Positions 46,290 to 53,751 of a DNA stretch of 64,000 nucleotides are shown piece after piece. The DNA is from CAVUNY01 sp963843535 (GTDB taxonomy: Bacteria; Chloroflexota; Anaerolineae; Anaerolineales; Anaerolineaceae): positions 715,647 to 779,646 of the forward strand of contig CAWJKU010000001.1 of assembly GCA_963843535.1 (NCBI GenBank), in the 5' to 3' direction. A model generated the notes under the pieces. The model was not told the DNA's origin and searched no databases. It worked only from the letters and a program-made list of their open reading frames with translations. The translations under genes and the position numbers were made by a program. Within the stretch, counting starts at the first letter, position 1. Every line of letters begins with the position of its first letter.

Positions 46290-46949
46290 ATGAAAACCTT
46301 GCAGAAATTTGGCGGTTTCGCCGCGCTCTACCTGGCAGTCGCCTACCTGATCGGAATGGTTCTCTTTCTCGTCGTTCTGGACTACCCCAGCATCACCGAC
46401 CCGGCCCAAAAGGTGGCCCTGCTCGTCGACAAACAGATGGTCATCTTTTCAACCAACCTGCTCATGTACGTGTTCTTTGGCGTTTTTCTGATTGTCCTGT
46501 CGCTGGCGTTGTACGACCGGTTGAAGTCCGGCGCACCGGCGATCATGCAGGTGGCAACCGCGATCGGGATCATCTGGGCTGGCTCGCTGATCGCCAGCGG
46601 CATGGTCGCGAATGCCGGGATCGCCCCTGTCGTCGCGCTCTATGCCAAAGACCCGACCCAGGCTGCGTTGACCTGGCAGGGAATTGAATCCGTGGCAAAC
46701 GGGCTGGGCAACGGCAATGGCGAAATCCTGGGCGGCCTTTGGACGCTGCTGGTCAGCCTGGCTGCGCTGCGGGCTGGCGGGCTTCCCAAGGGTCTGAATA
46801 TCCTCGGCTTGTTGGTTGGCGCGGTGGGCATCATCTCCATTATCCCAGGGTTGACCGACCTGGGCGGAGTTTTTGGCTTGAGCCAAATCATCTGGTTCGT
46901 CTGGCTGGGGATTGTGCTGCTGCGCAGCAATCCGGTCAAGACAGCATAA
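46290..46949 (+). CDS. DUF4386-like membrane protein (module E)
   Basis: 219 residues with about six TM helices. It begins MKTLQKFGGFAALYLAVAYL at ATG 46290, after TTTCAAAAAAGGAG, the recurrent leader. It has an extended loop around residue 125 (YAKDPTQAALTWQGIESV) and ends WFVWLGIVLLRSNP. It is more distant from the DUF4386-like proteins of modules A, B and D than they are from one another. Function unknown. Confidence 0.72.
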   Translation: MKTLQKFGGFAALYLAVAYLIGMVLFLVVLDYPSITDPAQKVALLVDKQMVIFSTNLLMYVFFGVFLIVLSLALYDRLKSGAPAIMQVATAIGIIWAGSLIASGMVANAGIAPVVALYAKDPTQAALTWQGIESVANGLGNGNGEILGGLWTLLVSLAALRAGGLPKGLNILGLLVGAVGIISIIPGLTDLGGVFGLSQIIWFVWLGIVLLRSNPVKTA

Positions 46950-46997
46950 AAACCGAATGAGTTTGCCCAACAGGGCAAATCAAAAAAGGAGAAAAAA

Positions 46998-47707
46998 ATG
47001 AAAATCTGCATTATTGGGGCATCTGGAAAGCTCGGTACGTACATGGTACAGCACGCACTGGATCGGGGTTATGAGGTGGTCGGGGTCTGTCGGGAGCGCA
47101 GCGTGAGCAAACTCGACGGCGTTCAAAGGGCGCATCACAGTCATTCCCGGCGCGACAAACGACCGGCAGGTGATTCAGACAGGCTGTCACAGGCTGCGAC
47201 GGGGTCCTCACCGTGCTGGTCCCGTGGGGCAATCAGCACTACTCAACGGGAACAGCCCAGGCGGTGCTCGACTTTGCGCCGTCCGGGTGCGCGCCTCATC
47301 TTTTCTTGCGGCTGGCATATCACCGCGATGGCAAGGATGTGTACCCGTCCGTCCTTGCAAAGAGAGGAGAAGATTGCCCGCTGGCTTACGGACGGATCAC
47401 TCCCTTCATTGACATTGACGACCAGGTGGAAGCGTGCCGGCGGGTGTTTGCCAGCAGCACGCGCTGGACAGTCGTGCGGGGAAGCGACCTCGAAGAGGGC
47501 GAGAGCCAGGGCCTACCGGTTTGGAGTAAGCATGTAGGCGATCCTATTCTCGCCAGCAACATCACGCGCCGCGTGGACTACGCATTGTTCATGGTCGAGG
47601 CTCTTGAGAACGATGCGCTTATCCATGAAGCCCCGGCCATTGTCGGCTGCCGCACCCCCTCGGCGTTCGCGCATACTGTCGCAGCTGGGTCGGATCATGC
47701 TCACTAA
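46998..47707 (+). pseudogene. NmrA-like NAD(P)-binding protein, frameshifted
   Basis: The first 40 codons give a clear Rossmann start, MKICIIGASGKLGTYMVQHA, after CAAAAAAGGAG. The sense then moves to other frames near 47125 (KGRITVIPGATNDRQVIQ) and 47200 (VLVPWGNQHYSTGTAQAVLD). The frame beginning at 47213 stays open to 47707. At least two indels separate the parts. The family are SDR-like proteins that sense or reduce with NAD(P). An intact version would be about 235 residues. Confidence 0.72.
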
Positions 47708-47941
47708 CACACTGGAAACCATTCGTAGATGGTTGACAGACATGAACGACTTTTGTGATTTCTGGAACTATCAGTCAGGACATGACGTCTTTGGTCAAGA
47801 AATGAAAAACGCCACTGATTTACAGGAAGGAAAAAGACATTGAGTTGAAGATTAAAAATACTAAGACAACCGGGAGACCCTCATCCCATTTCGCAAGCGG
47901 GCGAATTACATAAAAACTTGTACAACAAAAAGAAGGAAAAA

Positions 47942-48571
47942 ATGAAAAGACTGTTTATATTCATCATCATTTTGATGGCATCGACTCTGACAGCCTGCAC
48001 AGCGTTCCAGGTCCAGACACTTGAAACTACTGGGACGGACATACCTCAGGTGAATATGCCAAATCCCGCCTCGGTCTATTGCACGCAGAATGGGAACAAA
48101 CTCGAAATCCGCACGGCTGCCGATGGCAGCCAAAACGGAATATGTGTTTTTCCGGATGGCAGCACCTGTGACGAATGGGCCTATTTCCGGGGAGAGTGTG
48201 GCCCCGCCGCACAAAAAAGCCCAACACCTACCTTGACCGTTGAAGCAACCAAAAAAGCAAGTGGTGGTGACCCGGGTGGAAATGCCTCGGGCGGTTTCAT
48301 GCCACCAGGTACTACGGAAGTGATGGCTGATTGGTGGGGGGTCATCAAGAGCACGAAACCCGGCGCACAATATGATGACTACTTCGAGCGCCAGGACTTG
48401 GGACAGATCATCTACTTTGGCATCGCCTCAATGGACCCGGCGTTACAAGCGCAGATCAAGTCCCTCCGTGACAGCGGCAAGATCGTGCATCTTTACGGCA
48501 CATTATTGAGCAATGTGCCCGACTACAACGGCTCTCAGATACTGGTGGATCGCATGGAAGTCGATGGGTAA
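47942..48571 (+). CDS. DUF333-containing lipoprotein
   Basis: 209 residues. Signal peptide with basic start MKRLFIFIIILMASTLTAC; the lipobox is LTAC at residues 16-19, so it should be an anchored surface lipoprotein. DUF333 motif at about residues 36-78: MPNPASVYCTQNGNKLEIR and then CVFPDGSTCDEWAYFRGEC, with the paired cysteines. A Thr/Gly/Pro-rich linker leads to a second domain (WGVIKSTKPGAQYDDYFERQ, then DSGKIVHLYGTLLSNVPDYN) of unknown role. DUF333 occurs in heat-shock and hemolysin-related lipoproteins but has no defined reaction. ATG 47942 has AAGGA upstream. Confidence 0.85.
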   Translation: MKRLFIFIIILMASTLTACTAFQVQTLETTGTDIPQVNMPNPASVYCTQNGNKLEIRTAADGSQNGICVFPDGSTCDEWAYFRGECGPAAQKSPTPTLTVEATKKASGGDPGGNASGGFMPPGTTEVMADWWGVIKSTKPGAQYDDYFERQDLGQIIYFGIASMDPALQAQIKSLRDSGKIVHLYGTLLSNVPDYNGSQILVDRMEVDG

Positions 48572-48655
48572 CGATCAACACAAACCAAGTTTCCGAGTTC
48601 ACCCGTCATGCGGGGGAACTCGGAAGTTGGGCTTACTCAAGAATTACCAGGATAT

Positions 48656-49096
48656 ATGACCATGAATCTGCTTGTTAAGATTCTAGTGATGATTGGCAGC
48701 AGTGCTTCAATTGGTTTTGGGATATGGCACTTTTTTGTACCCAGAGCATGGAATTGGTTTTCATATATTGATATCCATGCGACAGAGTTAATAGCAGCCG
48801 TTCGAGCGATTAATGTGTTCTTCTCATTATCTTTAGTTCTATTCGGCATCGTAAACATACTATTGATATATGGAGATAAATCGAATAGGTATTCAATCAT
48901 TGTAATGCTTGCGGCGACAAGTATTTTTTGGCTGACGAGGTTGTTATTTCAGGCTATTTACCCGCAAGGTTCACTGTATCCAGGTCTTCAATATGGAATG
49001 ATGTCGGCCTTCTTGATTGTTTCTCTGTGTTACGTAATTTCGCTTATTATTATCTTGTTCCAAAGACCTCAGGCAGGCGTTTATCTTTTTGCTTAA
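48656..49096 (+). CDS. four-TM membrane protein of unknown function (left copy)
   Basis: 146 residues from ATG 48656 (or ATG 48662), after CCAGGATAT. Four TM helices; IGFGIWHFFVPRAWNW after the first, AVRAINVFFSLSLVLFGIV in the second, a YGDKSNRY loop, and ISLIIILFQRPQAGVY at the end. It has an almost identical copy at 62460. Unknown family; always after the DUF333 lipoprotein here. Confidence 0.72.
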   Translation: MTMNLLVKILVMIGSSASIGFGIWHFFVPRAWNWFSYIDIHATELIAAVRAINVFFSLSLVLFGIVNILLIYGDKSNRYSIIVMLAATSIFWLTRLLFQAIYPQGSLYPGLQYGMMSAFLIVSLCYVISLIIILFQRPQAGVYLFA

Positions 49097-49157
49097 AGTA
49101 TTGGCGTTTATCCCAATGTGAATGCGCTCGAATACATCCATGATTAAACCAAAAACA

Positions 49158-49183
49158 CCCATTTTCGCGGTCTTTGCGTCCCC
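49158..49183. repeat. dispersed 26-bp repeat, copy 2
   Basis: CCCATTTTCGCGG...TTTGCGTCCCC matches 6467-6492 at 23 of 26 positions. It lies between the membrane gene and the 86-bp array. Confidence 0.5.
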
Positions 49184-49221
49184 AAAAGGGGGCATTGACA
49201 GGGATGGGCGTCTGGAAAATA

Positions 49222-49565
49222 GTAGCGGGGGTTGGATTCGATATCACCCCTCGATGGGGAGCAGCGACCTAAAAATCAAAAACCTCCCTTTCGGACGGTC
49301 TTTTTAGGTAGCGGGGGTTGGATTCGATATCACCCCTCGATGGGGAGCAACGACCTTAAAATCAAAAACCGCCCTTTCGGACGGTCCTTTTAAGTAGCGG
49401 TGGTTGGATTCGATATCACCTCTCGATGGGGAGCAACGACCTAAAAATCAAAAACCGCCCTTTCGGGCGGTCTTTTTAGGTAGCGGGGTTTGGATTCGAT
49501 TTCACCCCTCGATGGGGAGCAACGACCTAAAAATCAAAAACCGCCCTTTCGGACGGTCTTTTTAG
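49222..49565. repeat. four tandem 86-bp units derived from a tRNA 3' end plus terminator
   Basis: Units start at 49222, 49308, 49394 and 49480 (exactly 86 bp apart), and a partial fifth starts at 49566. Each begins GTAGCGGGGGTTGGATTCGA, the minus-strand 3' end of the tRNA fragment next to it. It then has a CCCC-TCGAT-GGGG hairpin in place of three tRNA bases, AACGACCT, and a bidirectional terminator (CCGCCC-TTTC-GGGCGG with T- and A-runs). The units differ at only a few positions. This is not a CRISPR: there are no unique spacers. Confidence 0.85.
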
Positions 49566-49608
49566 GTAGCGGGGGTTGGATTCGAACCAACGACCTCCGG
49601 GTTATGAG
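49566..49608 (-). tRNA. truncated tRNA-Met(CAT), 3' half only (attachment-site remnant)
   Basis: On the minus strand the bases give an anticodon loop CTCATAA, the 3' anticodon stem CCCGG, a variable loop, a full T-arm (GTTGG-TTCGAAT-CCAAC) and the acceptor strand CCCCGCT plus discriminator A. No 5' half exists to the right of 49608; unrelated DNA follows. Such 3' halves are left at one end of elements that integrate into tRNA genes. The terminator that follows on the minus strand is the expected original chromosomal flank. Confidence 0.75.
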
Positions 49609-50023
49609 GGAGAAACCTGAATTCGGGAACTTTGACCGCAAAACCCTGCAATTCAGCCAGTTATGCGTACTCCGGTTCCGTCAACCAAAACAATCTGCGA
49701 TTGGTAATAAGTATTCGTATAGTATATCTCTTGGCGGGGAAAGTCAAGTATTATTTGGCCATTTTCCAGCATTTTCATTCGCATTTCAATACTTAAAATC
49801 GTATCTACCACTCTGTAGAGGGAGTACCTGAGTTGAACTGTTCATCGCAGAATTAACTGGTCTGACGGTACTGCGGTTACCTTCAGCATAAACACATCCT
49901 TTATTTTGATTAAAAGGCAAGGAGCAGAACAAGTCTCCATGCCCGTCTATTCACACGCCTGTTTGCCAGGAGACAAGGAAAAATCTTCATTAGGAGGTTC
50001 TGTGGATTATTGCAAAAAAATGA
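49609..50023. other. non-coding left end of the plasmid-like element
   Basis: No convincing gene. It begins directly at the broken anticodon arm. At 49991-49997 a TAGGAGG ribosome-binding site precedes GTG 50002, but that frame stops after 14 codons; the coding sense continues in another frame from 50024. Confidence 0.45.
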
Positions 50024-50086
50024 CTGGATACTTTCTTCCAGGATGAAATCAAGACCGGGCGAGACATCACTGGATACGACTGGAGA

Positions 50087-50605
50087 GTGATTGTCGATCC
50101 GACCCGGTCAGAGGATGACCCTGGTCTGTTTTACGGCGGTTTATTCCGCATGGTGGATTTGCGGTTAGATCGGGATGAAAAATCGACCTGGCCAGATGGG
50201 ATTGTGTTTGAACACAAGCTGACGGGTCAGCGCCTGACCTTTGAGAAAGGAAAGCTTTTTGATCTGACCAACAACAAAGCGCTTGTTCGAAAACCAAGAG
50301 AAAGAACCAGGAAAGGAAAACCTTTGACTAAAAAAGTTAATCAGAACTCAACGATCTGCCGGATGCGCAGGTTCATCCTGTTGCGCATCAAAGACGCCAC
50401 CGGTGTTTCAGAAACTGGGGTGGTCGCAGAAGGCACCGTCTTTACGGATGGGTTGTCAGTCATCCATTGGCTGAGAGAACCCTATGCGATGGGCGTTTAC
50501 CCGACCCTCAATGACGTGATTGCCGTTCATGGACATGAGGGTGGAATGCAGCTTCACTTTATTGATGAAAATGAAATGACGCAATTATCCCCAGGAGGTT
50601 CATAA
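50087..50605 (+). CDS. hypothetical protein of the plasmid-like element, start uncertain
   Basis: 172 residues from GTG 50087. The same frame is open from 50024 and looks coding there (TFFQDEIKTG, ITGYDWRVIVDP), so the 5' end is probably further left. A run of seven A at 50013-50019 lies between a good Shine-Dalgarno/GTG at 50002 and this frame, and an indel there may have broken the start. The C-terminal half (RMRRFILLRIKDATG, GLSVIHWLREPYAMGVY) resembles a small domain I cannot name. The stop overlaps the ATG of ParA, so it is cotranscribed with it. Confidence 0.55.
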   Translation: MIVDPTRSEDDPGLFYGGLFRMVDLRLDRDEKSTWPDGIVFEHKLTGQRLTFEKGKLFDLTNNKALVRKPRERTRKGKPLTKKVNQNSTICRMRRFILLRIKDATGVSETGVVAEGTVFTDGLSVIHWLREPYAMGVYPTLNDVIAVHGHEGGMQLHFIDENEMTQLSPGGS

Positions 50606-51375
50606 TGCCGACCAAGATCATCACCATCAGCAACCAGAAAGGCGGGGTTGGCAAGACGACCACCGCTGTCAACCTGGCGCATGGTCTTTCCTTGAAGAAC
50701 AGGAAAGTGTTATTGATCGACCTTGATCCACAAGGGCAGTGCGCGACCCAATTGGGGATGGATGGCCAGATGGGCACGTATTATTTCTTGACCACCTCGC
50801 CGGATTCTCCAAATGAAGTGACCTTTATTCGTCAATGGATTCGAGATACCGGGCGCGATTCATTGCGGTTGATTCCAGGCAACTCAATGACTTCGGCAGC
50901 GCAAATGATGCTCGGCGTTCAAGATAAGCCGATTTCAACCATCAGAGACCTGCTAAAAACCTTCACAAAGGACCGTTTGGACTACATCATTTTTGACACC
51001 TCTCCATCTGTGGATGGCTTGCAGGAACGCGCGATCTGGGCGGCTGACCTGGTAATAGTCCCTACCGCAACTGAGTTTGCATCGTTGGATTCTTTAGCCA
51101 AGACGGTCACCACGATCCAGACCCTGAGGGATAAGAAGAATTGGAAAGGGGGATTGTTGGGTATTCTCCCCACCTTTTTCGACAGCACCTGCGAGTCACG
51201 CGACTCTCTGCAAGACTTACATTCAAACTTCAATGAGCAGGTGCTCTCCCCCATCCACCGGGCTACTGTCCTGCGCGAATGTTGGTCTGAAGCAAAGACG
51301 ATCTTCGAATATGCGCCGGAATCGCGAGCGGCACAAGAGTACAAAGCATTGACTTTTCTCGTATTGAAATATTAG
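50605..51375 (+). CDS. parA: ParA family partitioning ATPase
   Basis: 256 residues. The deviant Walker A loop KGGVGKTTT begins at residue 12. LLIDLDPQGQ near residue 36 is the A' motif, and FDTSPSVDGL near residue 130 is Walker B-like. No N-terminal HTH, so it is a type Ib or chromosomal/Soj-like ParA. It moves DNA cargo by ATP-dependent binding to the nucleoid. It overlaps the gene before it and is 5 bp before the gene for a putative centromere-binding partner, forming a partition cassette. ParA cassettes are typical of plasmids and large integrative elements. Confidence 0.9.
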   Translation: MPTKIITISNQKGGVGKTTTAVNLAHGLSLKNRKVLLIDLDPQGQCATQLGMDGQMGTYYFLTTSPDSPNEVTFIRQWIRDTGRDSLRLIPGNSMTSAAQMMLGVQDKPISTIRDLLKTFTKDRLDYIIFDTSPSVDGLQERAIWAADLVIVPTATEFASLDSLAKTVTTIQTLRDKKNWKGGLLGILPTFFDSTCESRDSLQDLHSNFNEQVLSPIHRATVLRECWSEAKTIFEYAPESRAAQEYKALTFLVLKY

Positions 51376-51380
51376 AGGGC

Positions 51381-52094
51381 ATGATGTCCAGACGCGATGC
51401 ATTCTCAGGTTTACGCAATCCCAAGACAATGATGGATGTTGATAAGAATCCGCAGCAAAGTTCCACGATGCTCCCAGAGCAGATGCCTCCTGATCAACCT
51501 TTGGATTTAATTCCGACAGCAGACTTCAGAAAGAAAAGGTCTCGAAAATGGGAGAACGCTCACCGGTCTGAAACTGTGACCTACCGCGGTGTTCCACGCC
51601 ATGCTGTGGAATGGATTGTGGAAATTTCTCAAAGTCTTTCGGTGCCCAGGGACGAGGTTGTTCGCGCTTTCCTGGAATATGGTTTGACACTTTACCGCAG
51701 CGGCCAACTCACTCTTTTCGCTTACCCGAAAGCGCAGCGCATGACCTTGTTTCCAGAGGACAGCAAAACAAACCCGATTACATCAACGACCATTGCCGGC
51801 AACCACAGTTGGCTAAAGGATGCTTTTCCGGTCCCTGACAAAAAAGTGACAGGAGCGAAAAAGAAGAAGGTCAAGAAAAGCCAAGAAGATCTCTCCGATT
51901 GGGAAATGCGGGTTACTTATCGGATTCCCGTCATATTAAAGGAAGAGATACGCTTGATCGCCGAGGAGCACACCCTGCCCGTCGGAGAGGTTGTCCGGTT
52001 TTTCATCGAGCTGGGTTCAAAGGCTTATCAGGATGGCAGCCTACCCCTGCAGCCGTCTCCCAGGTTGATCGGCAAGACCTTATTTCAGGAATGA
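51381..52094 (+). CDS. putative ParA partner with two related RHH-like domains
   Basis: 237 residues. Two similar segments, about residues 55-125 (VTYRGVPRHAVEWIVEIS, VVRAFLEYGLTLYRSGQL, LFPE) and about residues 170-237 (VTYRIPVILKEEIRLIAE, VVRFFIELGSKAYQDGSL, TLFQE), are linked by a lysine-rich stretch. Each has the strand-helix-helix outline of a ribbon-helix-helix fold. A tandem RHH protein just after ParA fits a centromere-binding ParB analogue. The iterons 60 bp downstream are candidate binding sites. No sequence family is recognised, so the role is inferred from context. Confidence 0.6.
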   Translation: MMSRRDAFSGLRNPKTMMDVDKNPQQSSTMLPEQMPPDQPLDLIPTADFRKKRSRKWENAHRSETVTYRGVPRHAVEWIVEISQSLSVPRDEVVRAFLEYGLTLYRSGQLTLFAYPKAQRMTLFPEDSKTNPITSTTIAGNHSWLKDAFPVPDKKVTGAKKKKVKKSQEDLSDWEMRVTYRIPVILKEEIRLIAEEHTLPVGEVVRFFIELGSKAYQDGSLPLQPSPRLIGKTLFQE

Positions 52095-52153
52095 GGTTGA
52101 TACTCATAAACGTTTCCGGAAAATAGTGCCTCTCTTTTTTTGACTGTCTGAAG

Positions 52154-52230
52154 CGTCTGCGTCCTTGCTGACATGCCGCAGACGCGCTGCTGACACGCCG
52201 CAGACGTTGACGCAGACGCTGCCGCAGACG
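52154..52230. repeat. CGCAGACG iterons (candidate replication origin or centromere)
   Basis: CGCAGACG occurs at 52177, 52199, 52211 and 52223, and inverted (CGTCTGCG) at 52154. The first two direct copies lie in 22-bp units GCTGACAYGCCGCAGACG; the last three are 12 bp apart. The intergenic run 52095-52367 holds nothing else notable except an AT-rich stretch to its right before the DnaA-N-like gene, as expected for an origin. Confidence 0.65.
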
Positions 52231-52367
52231 TTGCTTGATCAGGAAGGCCGTAGAGAACCTTTTTTGAGCAGGTGTGTAGAAATTATCCCTGCAAGAAAAT
52301 TTTACCGCCGTAAGGCCATTATTTCGTAGTTTTTGATATTCGATTAATTGTTGTTAAGGATGTCTTT

Positions 52368-52748
52368 ATGGATGCAGCGACTGAAATTACCCCGGAAAAA
52401 GCCTGGCAAGCCGCGATCGCCAATCTGCAAATGGACATGTCGCGGGCTGCTTTTGAGACCTGGGTCAAACCAGTCCACCTGGAGGATTTCAAAGACAACA
52501 CGTTTGTGATCGGCTGCATGAACACGTATGGCCGGGATTGGTTGGCAGATCGCCTGACCTCCACCTTGGAGCGGTTTCTAAGCGGGGTGATGAATCGGGG
52601 TATCAAAGTCTGTTTTATGGTCTGTGACCCGGTGTGCGATCTGGATAGCCCCGATGATCCGGATGATCTGGAGCCGCTAGAAACCGAACGCCGATCCCAG
52701 GTTGAACTGGATATCTTATATAGTTCCATTCGGGACTATGCTTCTTGA
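52368..52748 (+). CDS. DnaA N-terminal domain-like protein
   Basis: 126 residues. The sequence AWQAAIANLQMDMSRAAFETW, then VIGCMNTYGRDWLADRLT follows the domain I pattern of DnaA (helix, FETW, a strand pair, then W-L with a basic residue). It lacks the AAA+ and DNA-binding domains. Such stand-alone domains occur in replication modules of Chloroflexota elements and may recruit DnaB or bind the host DnaA. It lies just after the iterons and overlaps the next ORF by 11 bp. Confidence 0.65.
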   Translation: MDAATEITPEKAWQAAIANLQMDMSRAAFETWVKPVHLEDFKDNTFVIGCMNTYGRDWLADRLTSTLERFLSGVMNRGIKVCFMVCDPVCDLDSPDDPDDLEPLETERRSQVELDILYSSIRDYAS

Positions 52749-53751
52749 ACCCGGACGTGTGGTTCGATTGCCAGTCTATTACCTGCGCTGGCTTCCGTAT
52801 GTCCAGGCCCAAGTTATTTTTCTGGTGATGGCCTTATGGCAGGAATATTATCTGGCTTCTGGAGGAAAGTCTCAAAAGGGAAATCAAAAAGTCTCGGTTC
52901 GGGCTGAACAAGTTTGCCAGTGGGCAGGGATCAGCCGGGCGCAATTCTTTCGTTTGTTGCAGCCTGGCAGCAGCCTGGGTTGGTTTGCCAGAAAAAGCGA
53001 AACCGATCATGAAGTGGATAAACGCACCGGGCGCGCCAAAAAATCATCCAACAAATATATCCTTTTTGATACCCCCCTGACACCAGGGGATGCTGAAGAC
53101 TTGAAATCTTTTTTGCTTGACCATGGGATTCACGAAACACCTGTTACAGCGCTTCAGGCTGTAGTAGCCGCAGATCCCAAACAGATATTGAGTTACCCTG
53201 TTCGTCTGCCTTCGGATAATTTCGAGAATATACTGCCTCGTTATTTGACCGTTCAGGAGGTTGTCCGCGACCTGGTAGGGTGCCGGCTTGATGGAGAGCT
53301 TGTTACGCTTGCCGATCAACTGGCGGACCGGATTTTAGCCCAGGGTGAATTTATCCTGGTCAGTTGGTATTTCCTCAAAAACTGGCTGCCTGCCCTGGGA
53401 CCAGATGCAGCCATGTTTGTTCTGGTCCTGCGCAACCTGTGTTACTTCAACGATGAGACTGGCGAACTGCGGGATGAGGTCTGGATGGATGGTGGTTATG
53501 AAGCGATTGCCAATCGATTGGGGATCAGAAATCCGCGCACGGTGGCTACCTGGCTGCCGGCCAGGATCGAACATGGGAAACGCAAAGATGAACTGACCAA
53601 CCGCACCGACCAGGAATTTTCTCGTCGCCAACGCCTCCAGGATCTTTTGGGGCTGATTCGTGGACCGTACCGATCACCGCATGAATTCAGCCGGGAATTA
53701 TGCCTGGAAATTCAAGGTGCAGCGTGTCGATCCCCTTATCCCTCAACATGA
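52738..53751 (+). CDS. replication-initiator-like protein, N-terminal part
   Basis: 337 residues from ATG 52738 (an in-frame start at 52702 is possible but overlaps the gene before it more). Contains a winged-helix-like segment near residue 60 (VSVRAEQVCQWAGISRAQFF) and another near residue 260 (GGYEAIANRLGIRNPRTVAT). A linker of mixed sequence lies between. The C-terminal 25 residues are out of character, and the coding sense continues in the +1 frame (next entry), so this may be one protein broken by a frameshift. DNA-binding replication or helicase-loading function is inferred from position after the iterons. Confidence 0.5.
   Translation: MLLEPGRVVRLPVYYLRWLPYVQAQVIFLVMALWQEYYLASGGKSQKGNQKVSVRAEQVCQWAGISRAQFFRLLQPGSSLGWFARKSETDHEVDKRTGRAKKSSNKYILFDTPLTPGDAEDLKSFLLDHGIHETPVTALQAVVAADPKQILSYPVRLPSDNFENILPRYLTVQEVVRDLVGCRLDGELVTLADQLADRILAQGEFILVSWYFLKNWLPALGPDAAMFVLVLRNLCYFNDETGELRDEVWMDGGYEAIANRLGIRNPRTVATWLPARIEHGKRKDELTNRTDQEFSRRQRLQDLLGLIRGPYRSPHEFSRELCLEIQGAACRSPYPST

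Larger units (their letters stand above)
47742..49114 (+). repeat. 1.4-kb duplicated segment, left copy
   Basis: It contains a short non-coding leader starting ATGAACGACTTTTGTGATTT, a lipoprotein gene and a small membrane gene. The same order with high identity occurs at 61513-62919, on the other side of the plasmid-like element and the glycyl radical enzyme. Both genes are intact here, while the lipoprotein is broken in the right copy. Confidence 0.8.

Noticed and set aside
49222..49608. CRISPR-like regular repeats
   Set aside because: The 86-bp units are tandem, contain no variable spacers and no cas genes are nearby.
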